A stretch of DNA of 64,000 nucleotides from Bog-159 sp963818855 (GTDB lineage Bacteria > Acidobacteriota > Terriglobia > Bryobacterales > Bryobacteraceae), in assembly GCA_963818855.1 (NCBI GenBank), contig CAWFUH010000003.1, positions 964,383-1,028,382 on the forward strand. The letters are read 5' to 3'. The notes under the pieces were generated by a model, which saw only the letters and a program-made list of their open reading frames with translations, was not told the origin of the DNA and ran no database searches. This document shows positions 8,437 to 15,889 of this stretch, one piece after another; the first letter of the stretch is position 1; each line of letters opens with the position of its first letter. The position numbers were made by a program, and so were the translations under genes.

Positions 8437-9783
8437 CTAGTTCCCGATCGTTCCGCGGCACTCCCCAAAGCCGATACGCGTGCAGCCAACACGTGCGCAG
8501 TAAGCGCGGAGGATCACCTCGTCGCCATCCTCCAGGAATTTGCGCATCTCGCCCGTAGGCAGGCGGATTGGATCGGCTCCACGGCGGGTCAGTTCGAGCA
8601 GGCAGCCGCGCTCTTCCGGCAGCGGTCCGGATATGGTGCCGCTGGCCAGCAGATCGCCGGACTGCAGATTACAGCCGTTGCTCGCGTGATGCGTGAGCAA
8701 CTGGGCCGGCGTCCAATACAGGTTGCGCAGGTTGCCGCGGCTCAGCCGCATCGGCGGCAGGCCGGCATCGCGCATCTGGCGCGATGCGATATACGCTTCC
8801 ACGGTCAGATCGATACCGCCGCGTGCCTGGTCGTCCGCGGAATTCAGGTACGCGAGCGGTGCAGGATCGCCTTCCGGCCTGGGGAAAGCAGGCACGCGAA
8901 ATGGCGCCAACGCTTCCAGCGTGACGACCCACGGAGAAATTGTGGTCGCGAAGCTCTTGGCGAGGAATGGACCCAAAGGCTGATACTCCCATGACTGCAC
9001 GTCGCGCGCGGACCAGTCGTTGAGCAGGCAGAGGCCGAAGATGTGGGATTCGGCTTCTGAGATGGGGATAGGGCGGCCCAGTTCGTTACCTGGCCCAGTG
9101 AAGAATCCGGCTTCCAGTTCGTAATCGAGCGCGCGCGTGGGTCCAAAAAACGGCGCTTCGGCCGCGGCATCTTTGGTCTGGCCGCTGGGCCGGTGGATGG
9201 ACATGCCGCTCGGAACGATCGACGACGCGCGACCGTGATAGCCGATGGGGACATACTTGTAGTTCGGCAGGAGCGGGTTATCCGGGCGGAACAGGCGGCC
9301 GACATTGGTCGCGTGGTGGATGGAAGCATAGAAGTCGGTATAATCCCCGATTTGAGCCGGTACGGCCATCTCGGCATCGGCCATCGAAATCAGGAACGGC
9401 TCGACCTTGGCCCGATGCTCACCTCCCGCGCCCAGCAATTCCGAGAGGCGCCTGCGCAAGGGCGACCAGTGATTGCGCCCGAGTGACATGAGAACGTTCA
9501 AGTGCGGCTCTTGGCACGCGAGGATGGTCGCGGGCGAGAGTCCATCAAGCAGGCCGGCTCGCGCACACCGGCGCATGTCCAGGATTCGGCCGCCTATAGC
9601 GACGCCTACGGAGAATGTGGACTGGCTGGCAAACACGCCAAATGGAAGGTTTTGTATCGGAAAATCGGTGTCGGGGAGATTGGAGGATTCGACCCAGCTT
9701 GTCAGAGTAGGGTCGTGCGTGGCGTCCAAAAAAGAAAATGGTTCCAAGTGACCCGATCTCGCAGCCAAACTCTCCGCCGGCAT
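8437..9783 (-). CDS. fahA: Fumarylacetoacetase
   Basis: A 448-residue hydrolase of the last step of tyrosine/homogentisate breakdown (fumarylacetoacetate to fumarate and acetoacetate). The N-terminal SH3-like domain carries LPFGVFA (residues about 46-52). The catalytic FAH domain contains DYTDFYASIHHATNVG (about 145-160, metal Asp and catalytic His), GYHGRASSIVPSG, the metal-binding stretch LDYELEAGFF, and LLNDWSARDVQSWEYQPLGP. Length is close to the family's usual 420-430. It starts at ATG 9783 without a clear Shine-Dalgarno. No hmgA or maiA homologue is visible in the window. Confidence 0.96.
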   Translation of the reverse strand: MPAESLAARSGHLEPFSFLDATHDPTLTSWVESSNLPDTDFPIQNLPFGVFASQSTFSVGVAIGGRILDMRRCARAGLLDGLSPATILACQEPHLNVLMSLGRNHWSPLRRRLSELLGAGGEHRAKVEPFLISMADAEMAVPAQIGDYTDFYASIHHATNVGRLFRPDNPLLPNYKYVPIGYHGRASSIVPSGMSIHRPSGQTKDAAAEAPFFGPTRALDYELEAGFFTGPGNELGRPIPISEAESHIFGLCLLNDWSARDVQSWEYQPLGPFLAKSFATTISPWVVTLEALAPFRVPAFPRPEGDPAPLAYLNSADDQARGGIDLTVEAYIASRQMRDAGLPPMRLSRGNLRNLYWTPAQLLTHHASNGCNLQSGDLLASGTISGPLPEERGCLLELTRRGADPIRLPTGEMRKFLEDGDEVILRAYCARVGCTRIGFGECRGTIGN

Positions 9784-10483
9784 GCAACGGCACAGAGCCT
9801 TGCAACCAGGAATGCCGTGTGCCGTCCTTTCAACTCCCCGCTGCTCTCTTTCGACAGCAACGGATCAAAGCTTCCAGGCTCACCTGCCAGCTTCTTCCTG
9901 GTTGGAACCGGCGTCTCGAAGCGGCCTTTCACTCTCCCGAAACGACTGCCCGTCTCCAGGCCACCATTTCGAGGTCAAAGCTCCCGACCTGCTTCTTCGA
10001 TACCCTACCGCTCGTTCGTCCTGCCCGTTCGGATTCCGATTCCGCCACGCGATCCAGTTTGCCCCGGCTCGCGCAGCATCAATATCGAAACCCCGTTGCC
10101 TGACTCACGCCCGGCATTCCCGACCCTTCCTCGGATCTCCACTCCCCTTCGGGGTCTTTTGGACCCTTAAGGATCAAAGCGTTCAATCCGATTCCAGGCC
10201 TGGAGGTTCGCCTGCCGAACATTCCCGATTGCCCGTCACTCCCCGGCATCGAATCTATTTTATTAGTGCCGATACCAGATCACCGCTTCAGGCTCGCTAA
10301 ACGTTCAGCGGCTTGCTGTTCCTCAGACCTCTTGGAACCACTGCCATCATGACTCTTTGCAATGTTACAGTCAAATGAAAAATCGGTTTCAGAGTGGTTT
10401 TCCTCAGGTTTTATTATGCCTATTTTCAGTCGCATACAGATAACTAACGGTGTACTACCTGTGGAAAAAACGCTCCGCATCGA
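9784..10483. other. 700-bp stretch with no credible gene; possible structured RNA or decayed element
   Basis: The plus strand is strongly pyrimidine-rich from about 9820 to 10270. Short reading frames run through it on both strands, but none has a start signal or protein-like composition. Local hairpins are visible, including CCCC-TTC-GGGG (10144-10154) overlapping GGGTC-TTTTG-GACCC (10152-10166), which are mutually exclusive. From about 10330 the composition becomes AT-richer. Spurious translations of this flavour recur, from memory, in unrelated genomes, hinting at a conserved non-coding element. Identity unknown. Confidence 0.4.
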
Positions 10484-11875
10484 TTATGTTCTGACGATTT
10501 CCATGCGATTGCTGAATCCGCTGTGAATTGTGCGGATTCTGACTGCATGCGATCCGGGCGTCAGGCTCCGGGGTGAGTGGGAATTTACCTGCCAACAGCC
10601 TCCTCCGAGATCGGTAAGAAACAGGACGGACTGCTCGGCCTCGTCGATTTCCAGGATTACGCCGGTTCGATCGAGCGTTGCTCCCGGTAAACGGAACCGG
10701 CAGCAGACGTATTCGTTGCGATGGCCGCGGAACAGATTGGAATCCGTCATGCCGTTAGTCACTTCGTAAAGAACTGGGGGCGGCGAGGTTTCTTCGGATA
10801 CTGCGGGGAGCGGGGCTGAAACCCCACGCCGGCTAAAGCCCGCCCTCCCTACTGCGATCTGGAACGTATTGCTGTAGGCGCTATTCGCAATGCGCAGGCG
10901 TACGTCGTGGGTGCCATCCGCCAACCCCGGAGGAACACGCAGGTTGGCCTGCCATTCCTGCCCACGCAGATTCACCACCACCAATGCGGGTGCGCCATAG
11001 CCGTCGATTTCGATGCGCAGTCGATCGCGCGTGAGTCCGGACACCTCGCTGCGAAAATAAACGCAGATATATTCGTCCTTGCCGGGGTGGAACTGAATAT
11101 CGTTGGTACGATTGTTCACGGCGGAGTAGAGCAGCGGTGACGGCTCGGTGGGATTCGACGGCGGCGCTTCCCAGCGTCGGCGGCAGGTGAGACCCGCGCG
11201 GCGCTCGGATACGTATTCGAGATCGACGCGCGCGAAACCGGCGGAGCGGCAAAGCGCCGCGGCACATTGCACGCTGGGTCCGAACCAGTTGTCGATCTGG
11301 CCGCCGAGCTCATCGGTTTCGTAGAATTCCATGGTACAAGCAGGGGTGCAGGCAGGGGCGCAGGGGGCTGAGCCGTCGTCGGTGACGAAGGATTCCACGA
11401 AGGCGCTGTCTGTGGTGATGGCGCAAATCTTCTCGAGACCCAGCAGCGGATTCCGCAGATGATAAAGCACGCCGAAGAACAACACGTAGTCGAACAGGCC
11501 GACGCTCTCCGGGGTCAGTTCGTCGGCGTCCAGAATACGGTAGTCGACCTGGGAGCCGATCATCCGGTGCGCTTCACGAAACTCTTCGAACTCGATGCAA
11601 TCGACCGCCGTCACCTGCGCGCCGCGGCGCTCCATTTCGAAGCTGCACCAGCCGGTCCAGGCGCCTACATCGAGCACGCGCTTGCCGGCCAGATCGGCGG
11701 GGATAGGAAAGGCCGCCAGCCGCCCCCGCAATGCGTCCACGCCGATCATGCCCTGAATCACCTGGCCGCCGGGGAGTTCGATGCTGTGATACCAACCCTT
11801 GGTCGAGAGCAGTTCCACCTGCCGCTGCACCATTTCGTGGAAGGTAGGATCACCCGCCGCGCTATGAGCGGGCAT
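10484..11875 (-). CDS. CmoB-like SAM methyltransferase with two C-terminal beta-rich repeats (tandem copy 1)
   Basis: A 463-residue protein. Residues about 20-230 are a class I SAM methyltransferase of the CmoB-like/DUF1698 group: GWYHSIELPGGQVIQG, then the SAM-binding VLDVGAWTGWCSFEMERRGA, then FDYVLFFGVLYHLRNPLLGL. Two degenerate repeats of about 90 residues follow (roughly 250-340 and 365-460), sharing the pattern N-x-T...EY(I/V)C...FR...EID...WQ-x-N...G-x-H-x-VR...S-x-x-SN, probably beta-sandwich domains. Between them, residues about 341-356 are encoded by a family B palindromic repeat. ATG 11875 abuts the stop of the paralogue upstream (TGAATG). Substrate unknown; the extra domains argue against a plain tRNA-modifying role. 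Confidence 0.8.
   Translation of the reverse strand: MPAHSAAGDPTFHEMVQRQVELLSTKGWYHSIELPGGQVIQGMIGVDALRGRLAAFPIPADLAGKRVLDVGAWTGWCSFEMERRGAQVTAVDCIEFEEFREAHRMIGSQVDYRILDADELTPESVGLFDYVLFFGVLYHLRNPLLGLEKICAITTDSAFVESFVTDDGSAPCAPACTPACTMEFYETDELGGQIDNWFGPSVQCAAALCRSAGFARVDLEYVSERRAGLTCRRRWEAPPSNPTEPSPLLYSAVNNRTNDIQFHPGKDEYICVYFRSEVSGLTRDRLRIEIDGYGAPALVVVNLRGQEWQANLRVPPGLADGTHDVRLRIANSAYSNTFQIAVGRAGFSRRGVSAPLPAVSEETSPPPVLYEVTNGMTDSNLFRGHRNEYVCCRFRLPGATLDRTGVILEIDEAEQSVLFLTDLGGGCWQVNSHSPRSLTPGSHAVRIRTIHSGFSNRMEIVRT
10806..10852. repeat. Family B repeat inside a coding sequence
   Basis: AGCGGGGCTGAAACCCCACG followed by GCCGGCTAAAGCCCGCCCTC matches the intergenic family B units at 24161 and 24394. 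Here it is read in frame and encodes the linker GRAGFSRRGVSAPLPA between the two C-terminal repeats of the methyltransferase. Confidence 0.75.
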
Positions 11876-13246
11876 TCAGACCAGCCTCACCGGAACAGGA
11901 GCCGAGACGGCATTGCGGAAGCCCAAAGAGACGGAGTACTCGCCCGGCTCGGCTCCCGATGGCAGCATGGCGTTGATCTGCCGCAGACCCTGCGGGTCGG
12001 GTTCGGAGAGGAAGGAGGCGGGCAAATCGCTGCCCCCCAGCCATACTGTCACACTATCCCTGTCGGCCTCTTCAGGCAATCCGGAGACCCACAGCGAAAT
12101 GCCGCTTTGCAGACCGGCGTGTACCAGATTGCGTTCCCAGGTCCTGCCATCGGTCACAATGGCGATGTGGATGTTGGCGGCTTCCGGTCCCGCATGCGGC
12201 TGGCGGCGCTGTTCGGAAGTCAGGTCGATGGCGATGCGCAGAGGATTGCTCCACGGACTATCGGTGGTGCGCAGGGTAACTTCGCACCAGCCGGGCTGGA
12301 GACCTGGCGGAAGTTTGCAATTAACCTGCCAGCCATCTCCGCCGGTATGCTGCAGGAAGACGGGGTGCGAGCCATACGGGCCAACGCGTGGGAACACATC
12401 GGCCGGCGTAAGGCCGGTACGCGGGCTCTTGAACCAAATCGCGAGATACTCGTCGTTAACGCTGGAAAATTCGCGGTTGCGCGTGGCGGTGTTTTCGACG
12501 GCCATCAGGTAGGGAGACGGGGCGCGCGGGCTTTCGATTTCGGGCCAACGGCGATAGCAGGTGACGTGGGCGCGATGGTCCAGCACGCTCTCCAATTGCA
12601 CGCGCGCAAAGCCGGCCGAACGGCACATGGCCAGCAGGCAGGCCGTATTCGGCCCGACCCAGTTATCGAACTGGCCGCAGAGTTCGGTGGATTCGTAGAA
12701 TTCCATGACCGGCTTGGCGGCTGGATCGCTGCCATCATCGGTGACGAACGACTCGACGCAGACCATGTCCGTGGCCAGTTCGCAGACTCTCTCCAGCGCG
12801 AGCATGGGGTGTTTCAAATGGTACAGCACCCCCAGAAACATCACGATGTCGAAGTAACCGGCCGTGGCGGGCGTGAGACGGCAGACGTCCTCGATGCGAT
12901 ATTCGGCCTGCGACCCGAACAAATCGCGCGCGATACGGAAGCCTTCGAACGGCGTGGAATCGACCGCCATCACTTGCGCGCCGCGGCGTTCCAATGCAAA
13001 GGTGAACCAGCCGTCCCAAGCTCCGATATCGAGCACGCGTTTGCCGTGCAGGTCGGCCGGGATGGGGAATTGCGCAAGGCGGTTGCGCAACACGTCCAGA
13101 GTGAGGAAGCCGGGAATCACCCGTCCGTCGGGTAATTCCATGGTGTGATACCAGCCCAGGCGGGCGAGTTCTTCCAGCTTCCGCCGGTTGACGTCCGTTT
13201 CGGATGTTTGCGGGGCCTCGGCGGCTTCGGTCTCCATGAAAGCCAT
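11876..13246 (-). CDS. CmoB-like SAM methyltransferase with C-terminal beta-rich domains (tandem copy 2)
   Basis: A 456-residue paralogue of the next gene downstream. The methyltransferase domain (about residues 20-235) has GWYHTMELPDGRVIPGF, VLDIGAWDGWFTFALERRGA and FDIVMFLGVLYHLKHPMLAL. A first C-terminal repeat (NDEYLAIWFKSP...WQVNCKLPPGL...SNPLRIAI) and a more diverged last segment follow. The frame stays open upstream into repeat DNA, but methyltransferase-like sequence begins only near ATG 13246; ATG 13237 is an alternative, and neither has a Shine-Dalgarno. The pair looks like a tandem duplication, and its abutting genes imply co-expression. Confidence 0.8.
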   Translation of the reverse strand: MAFMETEAAEAPQTSETDVNRRKLEELARLGWYHTMELPDGRVIPGFLTLDVLRNRLAQFPIPADLHGKRVLDIGAWDGWFTFALERRGAQVMAVDSTPFEGFRIARDLFGSQAEYRIEDVCRLTPATAGYFDIVMFLGVLYHLKHPMLALERVCELATDMVCVESFVTDDGSDPAAKPVMEFYESTELCGQFDNWVGPNTACLLAMCRSAGFARVQLESVLDHRAHVTCYRRWPEIESPRAPSPYLMAVENTATRNREFSSVNDEYLAIWFKSPRTGLTPADVFPRVGPYGSHPVFLQHTGGDGWQVNCKLPPGLQPGWCEVTLRTTDSPWSNPLRIAIDLTSEQRRQPHAGPEAANIHIAIVTDGRTWERNLVHAGLQSGISLWVSGLPEEADRDSVTVWLGGSDLPASFLSEPDPQGLRQINAMLPSGAEPGEYSVSLGFRNAVSAPVPVRLV

Positions 13247-13327
13247 TATAGGCTGGCGGCCGCCGTCTACGCGGGCCGCAGGGTGATGCCACATTCGTTT
13301 CCCGTGAGTGGAATTCCTGCACATATT

Positions 13328-13368
13328 GTGGGGCAGGCCCGTGGCCTGCGCGGGTCCCGCGGACCCGC
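13328..13368. repeat. Family A hairpin pair, variant loops
   Basis: GCAGGCC-CGT-GGCCTGC (13333-13349) and GCGGGTCC-CGC-GGACCCGC (13350-13368), preceded by TGTGGGGCAG. Stem sequences differ from other copies but remain fully paired. Here the loops are CGT and CGC rather than TCCA. Confidence 0.7.
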
Positions 13369-13437
13369 TCTGTGCGCGAAATCGACTACCTCGGCGAACG
13401 CGATGGCGGCCTGCGAGACCACCGCAGGCTGTGAGCC

Positions 13438-13610
13438 CAATGCCACCTGCATAAATTGTGGGGCAGGACTCCAGTCCTGCGGCCGACGTCCACGTCGGCC
13501 TGCCCGCGTTTGGAACGGTTGATTCCATGCGCAAGGGCGGGTCCTGGAGGACCCGCGCGGACCTGCCGTAGACAGCAGGTCTGCCCCACAAATAATGCAG
13601 CATTCCCAAT
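13438..13610. repeat. Family A four-hairpin element abutting the ECF sigma gene
   Basis: The element begins AATGCCACCTGCATAAATTG and ends ATAATGCAGCATTCCCAAT. Between lie GCAGGAC-TCCA-GTCCTGC, GCCGACG-TCCA-CGTCGGC, GCGGGTCC-TGGA-GGACCCGC and a degraded CAGGTCTG arm, closed by GTGGGGCAG/CTGCCCCAC. It ends one base before the stop codon of the sigma factor gene at 13611. The terminal repeats are degraded compared with the copy at 24206. Confidence 0.8.
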
Positions 13611-14834
13611 CTACGCTCCGTTCAGGAAGACGCTGTGGCCGCCCCCGGCCTGCGCGAGCTTGCGGCGCAGGAACCGGCGCTCGGGCTCGGAGCACGCACA
13701 GTCGAGCGCGGCCTGGAAGCTCGCGGCGGCATCCCCACGGCGGCCGAGTTCCAGCAGCAGGTGCCCGCGGACGGCCAACAGCAGATAGTAGCCGCGCAGT
13801 TTCGGATCGTTGGCCAGCGGTTCGAGGGTGGCGAGCGCCTCGGCCGGACCGCGCACTCTGGCTACCGCGACCGCGCGATTCAGCGCCACCACCGGCGACT
13901 GGTTCAGCGCCAGCAGTCGATCGTACAGTTCCAGGACCATCGGCCAATCCCGGGATTGCGGGTCGACCGCACGCGCGTGTGTCGCGGCGATGGCGGCCTG
14001 CAGGTGATACTCCGAAACCTCCTCGCCGTCCATGGAGCGATCCAGGTGATGAAAGCCGAGCGAAATCAGGCGCTGGTCCCAGCGGCTATGATCCTGATCT
14101 TCGAGCAGGACCAGATCGCCCGAAGCATCCACCCGCGCAGGCAGTCGGGCCGCGCTCAACGCCATCAGTGCGACCAGCGCATGCGCACGCGGTTCCGCAA
14201 TGGAAGACAACGCAATCAGGCGGCCCAGGCGCAACGCTTCCAGGCACAGGTCCTGGCGAATCAAATCCTCGCCCGCGTGTGCGGCGTATCCTTCGTTGAA
14301 CATCAGGTAGACGACTTCCAACACGGAATCGAGACGCCGCCTCAAATCGTCGCCGCGCGGCATATCGAGCGTCAGCTGGCCCTCACGGATCTGGCGTTTG
14401 GCCCGCACCAGGCGTTGCGCGATGGCGGCATCGTCGGCCAGGAAGGCGCGTGCGATCTCGCGCACGCTGAAGCCGCCCACCGTCTTCAAACTCAAGGCCA
14501 CGCGCGCATTGCCGCCAATCTCGGGATGGCAGCACATGAAGATCATGCGTAGCTCGTCGTCGCGCAGCTGCTCCTCGAACTCCGGCGTCTCCGGCGCGCC
14601 GGCGGATCGGTATAGTTCCGCGATTATGTCAGCGGTCTTTTCTCCGAGTGTGCGGTTGCGCCTCACCGCATCGATGGCGATGTTGTGCGCGACGCGGTAA
14701 AGCCATCCCGCGGCGTTCTCGGGAACGCCTTGATAGGGCCATGTCTGGAGTGCGCGCAGTACGGCCTCTTGCACGGTTTCTTCCGCCAGTTCCAGATGGG
14801 CGGGGCCGAGCAGTCGCGTCAGGTGCGCGACCAT
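13611..14834 (-). CDS. ECF42-type RNA polymerase sigma factor with C-terminal TPR-like extension
   Basis: A 407-residue sigma-70-family factor of the group paired with YCII/DGPF proteins. Sigma region 2 (AEETVQEAVLRALQTWPYQG...WLYRVAHNIAIDAVRRNR), region 4 (ALSLKTVGGFSVREIARAFL) and a long helical C-terminal extension (about residues 170-400) with NEGYAAHAGEDLIR and ALNRAVAVARVRGPAEAL are clear. The only usual start codon is ATG 14834, yet the codons just upstream (14835-14873) read LLEHLFRHQAGR, which resembles the family N-terminus. Either an unusual start is used or a frame change has occurred. The YCII stop lies 59 bases upstream. Such systems usually lack a classical anti-sigma. Confidence 0.9.
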   Translation of the reverse strand: MVAHLTRLLGPAHLELAEETVQEAVLRALQTWPYQGVPENAAGWLYRVAHNIAIDAVRRNRTLGEKTADIIAELYRSAGAPETPEFEEQLRDDELRMIFMCCHPEIGGNARVALSLKTVGGFSVREIARAFLADDAAIAQRLVRAKRQIREGQLTLDMPRGDDLRRRLDSVLEVVYLMFNEGYAAHAGEDLIRQDLCLEALRLGRLIALSSIAEPRAHALVALMALSAARLPARVDASGDLVLLEDQDHSRWDQRLISLGFHHLDRSMDGEEVSEYHLQAAIAATHARAVDPQSRDWPMVLELYDRLLALNQSPVVALNRAVAVARVRGPAEALATLEPLANDPKLRGYYLLLAVRGHLLLELGRRGDAAASFQAALDCACSEPERRFLRRKLAQAGGGHSVFLNGA

Positions 14835-14893
14835 CCGGCCCGCCTGGTGGCGGAAGAGGTGCTCCAGCAGCGCCCCGGCTTCCGCACCTGTGG

Positions 14894-15232
14894 CTACGTT
14901 CCCCAGACTTGCCTCACCTCGATCGTGCCGCCGTATTCCAGGGTAGGGTGCTCGAGCGCCAGGCGCACAGCTTCGTCGTAGTTGGCCGCTTCAATGGTGT
15001 AGTAGCCTCCCAGGACCTCTTTGGTTTCGCTATAGGGACCGTCCGTGGTGCGGACCTGGCCGCCAACGGTACGCATCACCCGTCCGGGATCCTCCGCCAA
15101 CCGGTGCGCGTCGCGCGTAAATGGCTTCTTCGTCCAAGCCATGAACTTCTCGGTCGCTTTCTGCATTTCCTCCGGGCTGAGCTTGGCCCAGCCGGAGGGG
15201 TCATCGTACAGCAAAAGCATGAATTGTGACAT
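14894..15232 (-). CDS. YCII-related (DGPF-domain) protein
   Basis: A 112-residue ferredoxin-like-fold protein with the DGPF motif read as TDGPYSETKEVLGGYYTIEA (residues about 63-82) and the N-terminal strand SQFMLLLYDDPSGW. It is the standard partner of ECF42 sigma factors, encoded immediately downstream here, and is thought to modulate them or be a target. It starts at ATG 15232, ten bases after the stop of the 15242-15757 gene, so the three genes likely form an operon. Confidence 0.92.
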   Translation of the reverse strand: MSQFMLLLYDDPSGWAKLSPEEMQKATEKFMAWTKKPFTRDAHRLAEDPGRVMRTVGGQVRTTDGPYSETKEVLGGYYTIEAANYDEAVRLALEHPTLEYGGTIEVRQVWGT

Positions 15233-15241
15233 CGGTTTCTC

Positions 15242-15757
15242 CTATTTTACGCGTGTGTACTGAAAGGTTTCGCCCCTCTTTGGCTGATCGTTTTCGAAGA
15301 ACTGCCAGGCGGCGCTGATATGGTCGCTGTCCGTCACGCGGAACTTGACGTTATGCATATGGCCGGCGCCGGGTTTCAGGTTGGTGGCATCCAGGAACTC
15401 GAAATCTATTTCGCCGGTTTCAGCGTTGAAGGCGTGCGCCTGCATCCGAGGCTGATTGCCCGCCATGCAATAGTGGGTCAACAGCAGCCGGTCGCCATCC
15501 AGATAGTAGACGGTCATCATGGCGGGCATCTTCTCGCCGGATTCCCGTTCCACCAGCGATGTGCCGCCCGCAATGAGTTCGTAGTTGAGATGAATCTTTC
15601 CCATCTCCGAGTCGCCTTCCCAATCGCCGGCCAGGGTCTTGAGCCGGGCGAAGGCCGCCGGACCCGGAGCGTTTTCCGTGTTCGAACCGCCGGCCTGGAG
15701 GGCCGCCGCCGAGAATATCGCCACCATCGCCAACATGGCCAGAACGTGTCGTTTCAT
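15242..15757 (-). CDS. Secreted DUF1579-like protein of unknown function
   Basis: A 171-residue protein with a clear signal peptide (MKRHVLAMLAMVAIFSAAAL, cleavage likely after LQA) followed by a lipocalin-like pattern, FARLKTLAGDWEGDSEMG...LNYELIAGGTSLVERESGEK, typical of DUF1579 proteins in which a small beta-barrel binds an unknown ligand. The Shine-Dalgarno AAAGGAGAAAACC precedes ATG 15757. It is first in the probable operon with the YCII protein and ECF sigma factor, so it may be part of that signalling unit. Confidence 0.8.
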   Translation of the reverse strand: MKRHVLAMLAMVAIFSAAALQAGGSNTENAPGPAAFARLKTLAGDWEGDSEMGKIHLNYELIAGGTSLVERESGEKMPAMMTVYYLDGDRLLLTHYCMAGNQPRMQAHAFNAETGEIDFEFLDATNLKPGAGHMHNVKFRVTDSDHISAAWQFFENDQPKRGETFQYTRVK

Positions 15758-15889
15758 TGGTTTTCTCCTTTGAAAGTGTGTGTTGCACCCCTATAACGAA
15801 CCATGCCGGCGGGAATCGACATCCGGTCCGCAAAAACATTAAAAACCGTAGGCGAAATTGTGTGCCGAAACGTCCAATCATAGTAACGC

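Noticed and set aside
9782..10300. Frame of 172 codons with phrases like PLPFGVFWTLKDQSVQ
   Set aside because: No ribosome site, Pro/Ser/Arg-rich low complexity and overlapping frames on both strands; treated as non-coding.
13247..13609. N-terminal extension of the second methyltransferase through 121 upstream codons
   Set aside because: The extension is translated family A repeat DNA, not conserved protein.
13438..13610. Repeated units that might suggest a CRISPR array
   Set aside because: Units are palindromic hairpins with different stems and four-base loops, not direct repeats separated by unique spacers.
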